DNA from: Bryum argenteum
Taxonomy: Eukaryota; Streptophyta; Bryopsida; Bryales; Bryaceae
DNA: 64,000 nucleotides
Direction of reading: 5' to 3'
Assembly (NCBI GenBank): GCA_037043015.1
Contig: CM073325.1
Coordinates: 7,667,001-7,731,000 of the forward strand
The position numbers were made by a program, and so were the translations under genes. This document shows positions 1 through 8,858 of the stretch, piece by piece; the first letter of the stretch is position 1, and each line of letters begins with the position of its first letter. A model generated the notes under the pieces. The model ran no database searches. It saw only the letters and a program-made list of their open reading frames with translations, and had not been told where the DNA came from.

Positions 1-963
1 CCATGGCAACGACGGGTCCAGACACAATGTAGTCGACCAGAGACCCGAAGAAGGGCTTGGTGGAGAGGTCGGAGTAGTGCTTCTCAGCGAAGGACTTCTC
101 CACCTGCATCATCTTCATGGCTGCCACAGTACACACAATCGTCAACCACCTACATGCAAACGCTCACTACAACAGATATCCTACGCACTTATCATGCATG
201 TGAAGCGAAAGGATCAGGGAAAGCCGAGTTATAACGTCCACATCATATTTCAGTGTTGTTATAAAACTTCTCATCACCTCCTCTAGCTGATCGCATGTTT
301 GATACAAGCGTGTAATCCGCATTTTTCCGAAGAATCGGGAAAAGTCTATCAGTACTTAAATGATGATCTTATCAAATACAATCGATTCATTTCAATTGAA
401 TAAACTATTATCTCCCCAGCGAGGAAGAAGATAGGCTGAACCGGACGAGACCGAACAACACATGCGGCATGAAGTAACCTTGGAAATTAACCGCAGGTAA
501 GGGATCAGGGAAAGCCGAGTTAAATCGTCAACATCGTATTTCAGTGTTTTGAAAAAACTTCTCATCACTCCCCTTGACTGCATACTAAAGAGTTCATATA
601 CTTCCGGCCCGAGCCAAAACCTTGTGTGAAGAAACTAAACAAAGCGAAGGGATCAGGGAAAGCCGAGTTATATCGTCCACATCATTATTCAGTGTTTTGA
701 TAAAACTTCTCATCACCTCCCTTCGGAAAACTCTCGACAATCTTAAAAACAGAGCATTTAAAGAAAACAAACCTTTGAGGAAGAAGCCTTTCTTTTCGAA
801 GCGGCAGATGATGTCACCGATCTGCGCATTGCAGAAAGAATAGAGCGTGAGACAATGCAAAGGAGGTAACCCTACGTAAAAGAGATTTGTAAACGAGACT
901 TACAAGGCCGCGCTGGACGCCATCGGGCTTGATCATGATGAAGGTAACCTCATCGTTGGCCAT
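1..963 (-). CDS. NDPK: Nucleoside diphosphate kinase, cytosolic type I, 5' part only
   Basis: NDPK moves the gamma phosphate from ATP to other nucleoside diphosphates. Three coding exons are visible on the minus strand: 904-963 (starts [23 protein letters not shown]), 773-821 ([16 protein letters not shown]) and 1-120 ([16 protein letters not shown], then [21 protein letters not shown]). All junctions are GT-AG and phases agree (60, 49 and at least 120 nt). The ATP-binding lysine motif MIKPDG and the [14 protein letters not shown] block are family hallmarks. The catalytic histidine lies beyond the window edge. The start fits cytosolic NDPK1, which begins just before TFIMIKPDG, and I see no transit peptide. 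Intron 2 (121-772) holds three copies of an ~80-bp repeat. About 76 of the usual ~150 codons are present. High confidence. Confidence 0.95.
205..725. repeat. Three spaced copies of an ~80-bp repeat in NDPK intron 2
   Basis: Copies lie at about 205-285, 501-579 and 643-725, all in the same orientation. Each starts with GGATCAGGGAAAGCCGAGTT and ends with AACTTCTCATCAC. They differ by a few substitutions and lie wholly inside one intron. Confidence 0.85.
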
Positions 964-1155
964 GGCTACGGGGTGGAAGCTGCAGGGACGGAGTCGAAGA
1001 AGCTGCGGCGGAAGAGGAAAACAATGGGGAGGATGTCGAAGGTGGTGAAGATATGGCGGAAGGGGTAAAGCTTAGCAAAGGGAGAGACGTCTGAACTTTG
1101 ACGCTGCCGGGCGGCTGCGGCCGTGGCGGCTTCCTCTCGTAGCCGGCTGCGACCT

Positions 1156-1164
1156 AAACCCTAA
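1156..1164 (+). promoter_or_regulatory. telo-box AAACCCTAA upstream of NDPK
   Basis: The 9-bp AAACCCTAA motif lies about 190 bp upstream of the NDPK ATG. Telo-boxes are known in plant promoters of growth and housekeeping genes. Assignment here rests only on motif and position. DNA between 964 and 1155 is GC-rich and is the likely NDPK leader and promoter; 1165-1404 shows nothing further. Confidence 0.35.
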
Positions 1165-1404
1165 CGTCGAGTTAGTTCTGTAGAATATTCTAGTGCTCGC
1201 ACGCAAGTGTGAACCCTGCCCTTAAAGTTTGTCTCCAATATCTTTTTTTTTTCAAATATAAGTGGTATGCCCTTGTGGCATTGCCACGCCCACTTAAATA
1301 CTTTGACTATATCCCTCTTGTTTTTATGCTAGATTTAAAATTAGGCCATTTTTGTACTTTATGGTGATTTGGGGGCCATAATTACTTGGAAATCAATATC
1401 CTCG

Positions 1405-1512
1405 GATACATCAGCCCAATTCGATACATCAGCCCAATTCGATACATCAGCCCAATTCGATACATCAGCCCAATTCGATACATCAGCCCAATTCGATACA
1501 TCAGCCCAATTC
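1405..1512. repeat. 18-bp minisatellite, 6 perfect copies
   Basis: The unit GATACATCAGCCCAATTC is repeated six times head to tail without a mismatch. Because 18 is divisible by 3 it creates open frames of repeated hexapeptides, which I do not regard as coding. Perfect identity implies recent expansion. Confidence 0.97.
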
Positions 1513-1647
1513 GCTCCCACCTACCAAAAATTCCACTTCCAACAACACCTCATGCATCCAGATGCGACCCAAAAGTTTGCAAGATTATAAATCACTCACT
1601 CACACTCACACACACAACAAACTACCTACCTTATGTAATAGATAACC

Positions 1648-1909
1648 ACGGATCACCACGGATCACCGTACTTTAGTGCTACGAGCATTTTTCAGGGGCG
1701 AGAGAGGAGATGGGTAAAGAGCCCCTAATTTTTTTTATGTGTAGGCTATAAATGCTAAGGAGTAGGCTCCATAGGGTAATTTGGGGTCCCATCCTTAAAT
1801 TTGAATTCAAAATTATAAAAAATAGTCGTCGGAGGATCGAAATGAAAAATTCTAGGGATTTGAGGAAAAAATCAGAGAAATGCTCGTAGCACTCAAAATC
1901 CAAGCACCC
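1648..1909. mobile_element. MITE family A, copy 1 (262 bp, 7-bp TSD)
   Basis: Internal inverted ends AGTGCTACGAGCATTT at 1675-1690 match the reverse complement at 1878-1893. Homology with copy 2 (42489-42760) extends outward to the bounds given. Flanking direct repeats are GATAACC (1641-1647) and GATAAGC (1910-1916), one mismatch. There is no coding capacity. The 5' ACGGATCACC is duplicated in this copy. Superfamily not assigned. Confidence 0.75.
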
Positions 1910-3510
1910 GATAAGCATTGTTACAAAGCCGCTTCCTAAAAACAATCCAGGTTGGTCGCCCCATCTACTATTCATTTTATTTTGATTGTCCATGAACATT
2001 ATTTTAAAATTTTAACCCAAGGATGTAGTCCCTAGCTTTATCTTACTCTCAAGAATTTCTCATAGGAATTTTTAAGAACTCATACAACTACAAAGTGCGA
2101 GGGCCCTCTTAAAATTGGGCTTCTATCACATTTCCATTCGGACCCTCCAAAGGACCTATGCTTCTTTTCATACCAACTAATGGTAGTAAGGATCGATCGC
2201 CAAGTGTCCCTCAATGTCCCTATGAAAATGCTTATCTAGAGAGCCTCTTCATTTCAAAACCGCCCTAGTAGTAAGGTCTACTCTTCAAGTATTGGATTTT
2301 GTGAATTTGTTCTCCAACGGCAATTTGTTTATTTTCAGAAAATGACTATGTCTTTATACTTAGTTTTGGATGTTGTCAATATATTCTTTGTTTTGTATGG
2401 GTGATTGATTGGCGCATTATTTGAGTATAGGTCTTTCAAATCATGATTATAATGACTAACAACTTCAAAAATTGCAAACCTGTATGTTGATATATGTCAA
2501 CCTATGTTTTTCCAAAACTATTGGAAGTATATAGAAATAATAAAATTGAAAATTATATGTACAAAATATCACAAAAATAAAAATTGCAAGCTATAATCCA
2601 TTTGGATTGTGAACGAAGCGAATTGCAAGTTATTATCCATTAGGATTGTGGACGAAGCGAAGTGAGACTCCCAAAGGAGTCAGAAGGCCCTTGCTAATTT
2701 CAAAACCCTACTTTGTTATTTGCCCTCAGAACGGACAAGCAATTCGCCTAGGCATGCTTCCATGCAAGCACTTGTAGTCATTGAAAGTGATTGCAACGAC
2801 GTATAACAAATCTCAACACTTCCTTAATCTGAAGAAATGTGCGAGCTCTGGTTTCTTCAACTTCTCGTACCATTTCAAACTTGCTTCTCATACTCTCGTC
2901 ATAAAACTACCATATCACTCATAATAACCTGATCCTGATGCTCTTTCCTCAAGCAATTTCCAACTGTGTGCAGTTTCTAAGCCGCATGTAGTTATTTCTC
3001 TCACAGGCCCTGCAATCAGCTACACTATACTGTACACATGTGGACTAGTACCAAAACTAAGATTTACATCACTCAACTCACTATAAAAATTGCTTATAAA
3101 AACTGTGAACGACAACTTTGGAAGTCTAGCAACATTTTTAGTACTCACCCCTCCTCAACTTTTCTGAGATAGCTTCTTCTATCCACATGAACAAAGCGAG
3201 ACCTACTCAATATGCACTGAAGAAAGACACAATCAGAAATGCGAAGACCGAGAACATGCCATTTGAAACGCATAAATCCATTTGTGCCTGTAAGACTTGT
3301 TGCATTCACTATGTAGTCCAAGTGTACGCATAACTGAGATTTGGAGCTAGTTTACTTTGATCTATATCGTTCTCAAAAATTTGCATTGCCGGACTTGTAC
3401 CCACATCATCTACTTGAGCCATGAACAGATTTGACACTAAGATAAGTAGTAAGTACAAGATATGAATGACTGAAGATAGACTACGCTATTTCGTACTCAG
3501 TTTTGGCAGT
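1910..3510. other. Intergenic, no gene seen
   Basis: AT-rich DNA between the MITE and the end of NUP62. I find no supported coding region. It contains a 39-bp tandem duplication at 2582-2620 and 2621-2659 (AATTGCAAGCTATAATCCA and variant). The right part probably includes the NUP62 3' flank. Confidence 0.6.
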
Positions 3511-3659
3511 CACCTGTACCTCAAGGCTACACTCAAGATGGGTGCAAAGTGACTTAAACTTCGGACCAAGTCATTTTTCAGCATCGGAAGTCACTGTACC
3601 TGCAGTCAAGTTGGGTACGAAGTGATTTAGTCTTCAGACCAAGTCATTTTTCAGCATCA
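3511..3659. repeat. Tandem ~70-bp duplication downstream of NUP62
   Basis: Two diverged adjacent copies, each ending ACCAAGTCATTTTTCAGCATC, at about 3511-3587 and 3588-3659. They lie 70-220 bp beyond the NUP62 stop codon, so probably in or near its 3' UTR. Confidence 0.7.
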
Positions 3660-3730
3660 AAAGAGCTCCAGCTTCATCAATATGAGCTGCAGTATGTCCG
3701 GAATCGCCTCATGCAGACACTGGAATGCAC

Positions 3731-5719
3731 TCAGGGTGCACGCAAACGATATCCTCGACTTTTCCCCTGATCGGCAAAAGATAGAATACGCCCTGACAAT
3801 TCTCCAGCCTTCTCATCAATCCAGAGCAAGGATGTCAACTGGTTATTCAAAATACGAACAACCAGATCCAGAGGATTAGCACCATCCACCATATCCAAGT
3901 CCGATCCAAGAGCAGCAGCATTCATATTCTGAATCGTCTCCTTGATCTGCTCGCCCATTCGTTCCAGTTCCCGTTCCACGAACTCTGCTTGCTCAAACAT
4001 CATATCACGAGTAGCTGCTGCTTCATCTTCCAACAAGCTCGGCCGCTCTTCCCTATACAGCTTCTCAGCTTCTTCCTCCATGCTCTCCAGTGACTTCTCG
4101 ACCTCCAGCTGATGCGTCTCAATGAGCTCCAGTTGTCGCTCAAGACTATGTTGCGATTCCACGGTCGATGCTACCTCACTCTCAAGCTTTATCAGCAAGT
4201 TCCTGTTCACAATTATCCGCCGATCCCACTCGCCCAATGTCTCCGCTTGTTGCCGAAACTTCACCGTTCGTTCCTGCAACTCCTGTGTCCATCCTTTCAT
4301 GATGTCCTCAATCGTTTTGCCGACAATCTCTGATGGTGGCTTCGGTGTCCGTGCTGGTGTAGTAACGAGAGATTGAGATTCAGCTGTGGCACCGGTTGAC
4401 GTAGTAGCTGATTTTGCGGTGGTGGATGTGCTGAAATTGAACGCCCCGAATCCGCCACTGCTGGACACGGCTGCTGTGGTTGAAGTAGTCGAAGCGGCTG
4501 AAGATGCAGTAGGAGTGCTTCCGGTAGCTCCAGCGCTGGACGCCGATGAGAAACCAAAGCCTGCTGTGGAGCCGAACCCAGTAGAAGCTGCTGCTGCAGT
4601 AGCTGGAGAGGATGCTGCAGCCGATGGGAAACTTAAGCCTGATGCAAAAGAGAGTGAGGAAGAAGGTGCTGAAGAAAGAGAAATGCCTGCTGATGAAGAT
4701 GGTGTTCCTGTCGTGGATCCAAATGTGGAGCGACCAAAGAGACTGGATGATGATGCTTGGCTCGGGGTCGGTGCCGAGCTTGCAGCAGCAGCAGCCGGGG
4801 TTGAAGTAGCGGCAGGTGTTGAATTGAAAGAAAAGCCAGAGAGAGTGCTCGGCGTTGAAGCAGCAGCTGCGGCGGGAGTCGATTGCGATTGAGCACCTCC
4901 GAATCCAAAAGACGGAGTGGCGCTTGAAATGCCGCCAAAAGAGAAGCCAGAGGGGGATGCGGAGCTTGCTGCTGCAGGAGTTGAGGATGCAGCAGGGGCA
5001 CTAGAAGGGGGAGTCGTCATACCAAATGGTGAAGGCGAACTAGTCTTGCTTGCTCCGAATCCCGAAAAGGCTCCTGCAGCGCTCGATGAAGCAGCACCGG
5101 GAGTAACTGGAGTGGCTCCGAACCCGGAAAAGGCTGCTCCTGCGCTGGATGAAGCTGCAGCTGGCGTGGCTCCGAACCCTGAAAAGGCCCCTCCTGCGCT
5201 GGATGAAGCAGCAGATGGAGTAGCTCCGAACCCCGAGAAGGCTCCTCCTGAAGCTGCACCAGAAGCAGGTAAAGTGGCTCCGAACCCCGAAAAGCCTCCG
5301 GATGAAGCAGATGATGGTGTGGACGCTGGGAACTGGGCATTTTTTGTTCCAAGTGAGGCTCCAAATAATGAGCCTGAGCTTGCGCTGGGAGTAGCAGCAG
5401 CCGAGGATTGAGCGAAAGAGAACAAATTCGGAGAAGGAGAGGCAGAGGAAGCAGCGCCAAAGGGGGAAGGGGAAGCGCCAAAGGGAGAAGGGGAAGAGCC
5501 AAACGGAGACGGGGAAGAGGAAGCGGCACCGAAAGGGTTACTGGTGGGGGTTCCAGAGCTTGATGCGCCGAAGAGCCCACCCCCTCCAAAACCAAATCCT
5601 GATGGAGTAGTACTTCCTGTTGGGGTAGAAGAACCAAATGCTGATCCTGACGATGCTCCGACAGAAAACGATGTGGGCGTGCTTTGCGACGAAGCGCCAA
5701 ATCCTGTGAAGCCCGACAT
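3731..5719 (-). CDS. NUP62: Nucleoporin NUP62 / Nsp1 homologue, intronless
   Basis: A central-channel FG nucleoporin of the nuclear pore. From the chosen start MSGFTGFGASSQS it is 662 residues. Residues 1 to about 455 are low-complexity Ser/Ala/Thr/Gly with many FG, GFG and FGA repeats (for example SGFGFGGGGLFGASS), which form the permeability barrier and bind transport receptors. From about residue 460 the Nsp1-C coiled-coil domain begins (SEIVGKTIEDIMKGWTQEL), continues through heptad-rich helices and ends ILNNQLTSLLWIDEKAGELS. An in-frame upstream ATG at 5849-5851 would add 44 unrelated residues; I prefer the internal start because conserved GFG sequence begins there. It is uninterrupted over 2 kb. 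Antisense-oriented copies of its 5' half lie downstream of both RLK genes. Confidence 0.93.
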   Translation of the reverse strand: MSGFTGFGASSQSTPTSFSVGASSGSAFGSSTPTGSTTPSGFGFGGGGLFGASSSGTPTSNPFGAASSSPSPFGSSPSPFGASPSPFGAASSASPSPNLFSFAQSSAAATPSASSGSLFGASLGTKNAQFPASTPSSASSGGFSGFGATLPASGAASGGAFSGFGATPSAASSSAGGAFSGFGATPAAASSSAGAAFSGFGATPVTPGAASSSAAGAFSGFGASKTSSPSPFGMTTPPSSAPAASSTPAAASSASPSGFSFGGISSATPSFGFGGAQSQSTPAAAAASTPSTLSGFSFNSTPAATSTPAAAAASSAPTPSQASSSSLFGRSTFGSTTGTPSSSAGISLSSAPSSSLSFASGLSFPSAAASSPATAAAASTGFGSTAGFGFSSASSAGATGSTPTASSAASTTSTTAAVSSSGGFGAFNFSTSTTAKSATTSTGATAESQSLVTTPARTPKPPSEIVGKTIEDIMKGWTQELQERTVKFRQQAETLGEWDRRIIVNRNLLIKLESEVASTVESQHSLERQLELIETHQLEVEKSLESMEEEAEKLYREERPSLLEDEAAATRDMMFEQAEFVERELERMGEQIKETIQNMNAAALGSDLDMVDGANPLDLVVRILNNQLTSLLWIDEKAGELSGRILSFADQGKSRGYRLRAP

Positions 5720-5850
5720 TGTGTCGGTCGTCTCGAGAATGCTCCTCCTGCTCTTACAATGTGCCTCCGATCGAGTAGTCCAGCAATAAGCCCTAAAACT
5801 TGTCAAGAAGTCGAACCGGAGTGCCCAATCCCGCCTGTGGACTCGCCTCA

Positions 5851-5898
5851 AACCCCAAAACCTTCAAACCCCAAAACCTTCAAACCCCAATACCTTCA
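5851..5898. repeat. 16-bp tandem repeat upstream of NUP62
   Basis: Three copies of AACCCCAAAACCTTCA, the third with one substitution, then degenerate units to about 5937. It lies 130-220 bp upstream of the chosen NUP62 start, in the leader or promoter. Confidence 0.8.
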
Positions 5899-5939
5899 AA
5901 CCTCGAACCCCAAAATCCTCGAAAACTCAAATCCCTGAA

Positions 5940-6846
5940 CCCTGATTTTTGAAAAATACTAGCGAAGTATCACGAAGTAGCCATTTCTTTCGAAGTTCAG
6001 AGGGTGGGAGGGCCTCGTCACTGAGGGCGGGAGAGTGGGGACTTGCGCCTCCTGCCCGCTCTTGCTCCGTGCCCGGCCAAAATCTGCTAGATTTTGTTTT
6101 TTCAATGTTTGGAGGCCCTCATGTAATCCTTTTACAATTTTGAGCTCCAACTTAATCACTACGTTGGTGGGATGGTGGGAGGATTGAAATTACTTATTGG
6201 CTCTTTAACAAAGTGGTTTCTTTACCTTATACTAGTGCACCTCTACCTATTGATCATTTTCTAAAAAAAACTCGCTTCCAACGACACCTCATGTACCCTG
6301 ATCCGACTTGCGGTGCCTGAAATCAAAATATCTCCCCATCTGCCTCAATCCGATTAGCGGTGTATGAAGTCAAAATATCTCCTCATCTGAGGTGCTCGAA
6401 GGCTCGATATCATGATGTGATATCGCCCAATCCGAGGTTCTTGAAATCATAATATCACGTCCAAAACAAAAGAAAACAAACTAGTACGTGCTTTAAATAA
6501 TATATACTTTATTTTGAGAAAGTAAGACACATCAAATCTTACTTCAAAAACCACAAAAGATGGGTTCAAAATTTCCCCTTAAAGTGAAATGGTATCAAAC
6601 TAAACTTTACTTGGTAGCAAAATCACGGACTCTCTTTGTCGCTAGAAACCGACTACAACTTAGGTAACAATGCACATGCCACATACACACAATGTTAGCA
6701 CCACTCGTTACTCAGAAATCCCTCAAAACACGCGGACGTACCACTTGGTGGCAAGGAGTGGCTTTCTATAATTGTCTAAGCTCCCAACGGTGGTACTATT
6801 TACCTCTGGAGCCAACCAGCCTTGCTTGTTGTCCAATTCTTTACTA
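5940..6846. other. Intergenic, no gene seen
   Basis: NUP62 upstream DNA followed by AT-rich sequence. There is a diverged ~42-bp direct repeat near 6299-6381 (ATCAAAATATCTCC and variants). A short stretch at 6280-6310 resembles 1535-1565 (TCCAACAACACCTCATG), so it is a dispersed repeat. No coding region is supported. Confidence 0.5.
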
Positions 6847-7262
6847 CACTAAAAATTATATTTAGTGTTGGCAAAACTAAATATGAACAACAACTTTAAT
6901 TATCAACAAGGGTAGAATTGTAGCAACTTCAATTGTCAATTCCAACACCAATTGTAAACAATAATAAAAATTAAGAAACTGAACAATGAAGAAGTTGACA
7001 TTTAGTATTAGATTTTGAAATATATATGTGCACAAGTAGGATTGTTGAAAAATTACATAATGATTAGAATTGAGAAGAATTTTGCAATGATAATAAAATT
7101 GAAAAAAATGACAAGTATCCCAATATAATGGAAAATTCACAAAAAGTATATTATTAGAAATGAGTTGCAAAAAATCTTTATTGAATAGAAAAAACAAACA
7201 TAGTGAAATCAAGGTGCCATAGGAAGTGGTGGTACTTCCAAACCACGGAAGTGTTGCTCATA

Positions 7263-8858
7263 CAGTGACCTTCAAAACTGTCCCAATGTTTGTACATGTT
7301 ACATTCAAAAAATAATGTAGGTAAGAGAAACTCATGGAATGGAATGTAGTAAATTTATTGAAATAGTACATACAATGTACTAATTGATTACAAAAATTCC
7401 AACAAAATTGAAGCGCTCAATGAGAAAGGAAAAAAACCTAAAGCTACTCTGTACATTGGTACACTTTTGAACGTCCAACATGGAAATTCCTCACCACTTT
7501 GTCCATTTTCCTCTGGATTTTAATACAGCTGCTATTCGTCTGGGCATTGATTCTATAAGTCTCTTGCAATCATCAAAAGTGATAGAAGGGAAGGTTTCTT
7601 CCACACGAGACCATAATTCAAGTATCCCTTTTGGTGGTGTGTCATATCGATTCAATCTCCTTTTCAAAATTGCCCATAGATTTTCTATAGGATTCAAATC
7701 TAGAGACCGAAAGAAAGCCAAGATAAGACACCAAAAGGTTGCCTAGAAAACCATTGTTTCATACTATTACCGGTATGTATAGGTGCATTATCCTGTTGAA
7801 ATATGACTCGATGGATCTAAATTATATTTTTGAATTGTACCATGGAGATGCTCCTCCAAGATTTTTGATAACCATGCCGATTGAGGCGACCTTCAATTCT
7901 ACACATCATGCCAGTCCATGTATACACATACATCCCCATATCATCACGAACCACCACCATGCTTAACGGTCGGAATAACGGTCCGCTCTCGAAAGTTCCC
8001 GTGGATCACCAACCCAACACCAAACTCTCCCATCCAAAGAAAATCATAATTTTAGTCTCATCCGAGAATATCACGTGACTTCGAGTCATCAATAGTATAG
8101 TCTTGATACTTTCTCGCAAATTCTAAGCGAGCCCTAATATTATTGCCGACAAATGTGGTTTCTTTTCTTTACATGCGATTGCAAACCCGCTCTCTGAAGT
8201 CCACTACGTACAATAACTTCACCGACTTGTACTCCAAAAACTTCTTGCACATGTTTAGTAGCTTCTCTTGCAAGAGACACCTTCCTTCTCTTGTTATACT
8301 AGTTACACAAGACCGCTCCATTGCACTTCACAACTCATGCGTGGTCTACCTCCAACTAAAAGCTTTGCATCCGGAAAATGCTTCTTACGGAGCCTCCGTA
8401 CACTTGATTTACCAACACGCAAAGAATTTGCTATCTCTCTCACACTACAACCTTTTTGAAGAAAGAGAAAGATACCTTGTTGCTTCCCCCTGACAAATGG
8501 TCTCACCATTTTCACTTGTGAAGCTAAACACGAAAGAAACAAATATACGACGCAAGAAGAACAAATACACACAATGAACACAAAACCAAGCAATTCACAA
8601 TGCATGTACACTTCACTTGCTATGCATACAAGATTCACTCATATGTACTTTCAAAACTGTCCCAATGAAGAGAAAATATCTAGAGCTTCAATTCATGCAC
8701 ATACATGTAGAGACAAGTGGTAAGCCTTGCTCCTTGATTACCTTACTAATGATAGTATGTAACTAAATTGATGCCATGTCAGTCTAGCATGCAATCACTA
8801 TGTGGTGACTCACCAAACTTTCAAATTATAAACATTGGGACACTTTTGAAGGTCACTG
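7263..8858 (-). mobile_element. Tc1-like DNA transposon, complete ends, nested in the pogo-like element
   Basis: 1596 bp, the usual size of Tc1 elements. Ends are CAGTGACCTTCAAAACTG at 7263 and the complementary CACTTTTGAAGGTCACTG ending at 8858, with TA at 7261-7262 and 8859-8860. Related motifs occur about 200 bp inside each end (7452-7475 and 8645-8668), in the opposite orientation to the adjacent terminus. The host site is the pogo-like transposase: closing the gap with one TA gives a continuous frame (VVKYEQHFRG). Confidence 0.92.
7491..8509 (-). pseudogene. Tc1-like transposase, frameshifted
   Basis: About 340 codons long in span, matching Tc1 transposases. The N-terminal helix-turn-helix starts MVRPFVRGKQQGIFLFLQ (8509) and includes VREIANSLRVGKSSVRRL. 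The DDE core is visible as VIFSDETKI (8025-8077), QQDNAPIHTGNSMKQW (7749-7806) and LDLNPIENLWAILKRR (near 7660-7715). The C-terminus is LIESMPRRIAAVLKSRGKW. The blocks are not in one frame: frame changes fall between the HTH and the first Asp block, and between the second Asp and the Glu block. All three catalytic acidic residues remain. Confidence 0.88.

Noticed and set aside
1369-1676. Open frames with repeated DTSAQF or YISPIR
   Set aside because: They are translations of the 18-bp minisatellite; nothing else suggests a gene.
4112-5700. Several long plus- and minus-strand frames overlapping NUP62
   Set aside because: Alternative frames of the low-complexity FG-coding sequence; only one minus-strand frame has both FG repeats and the Nsp1-C domain.
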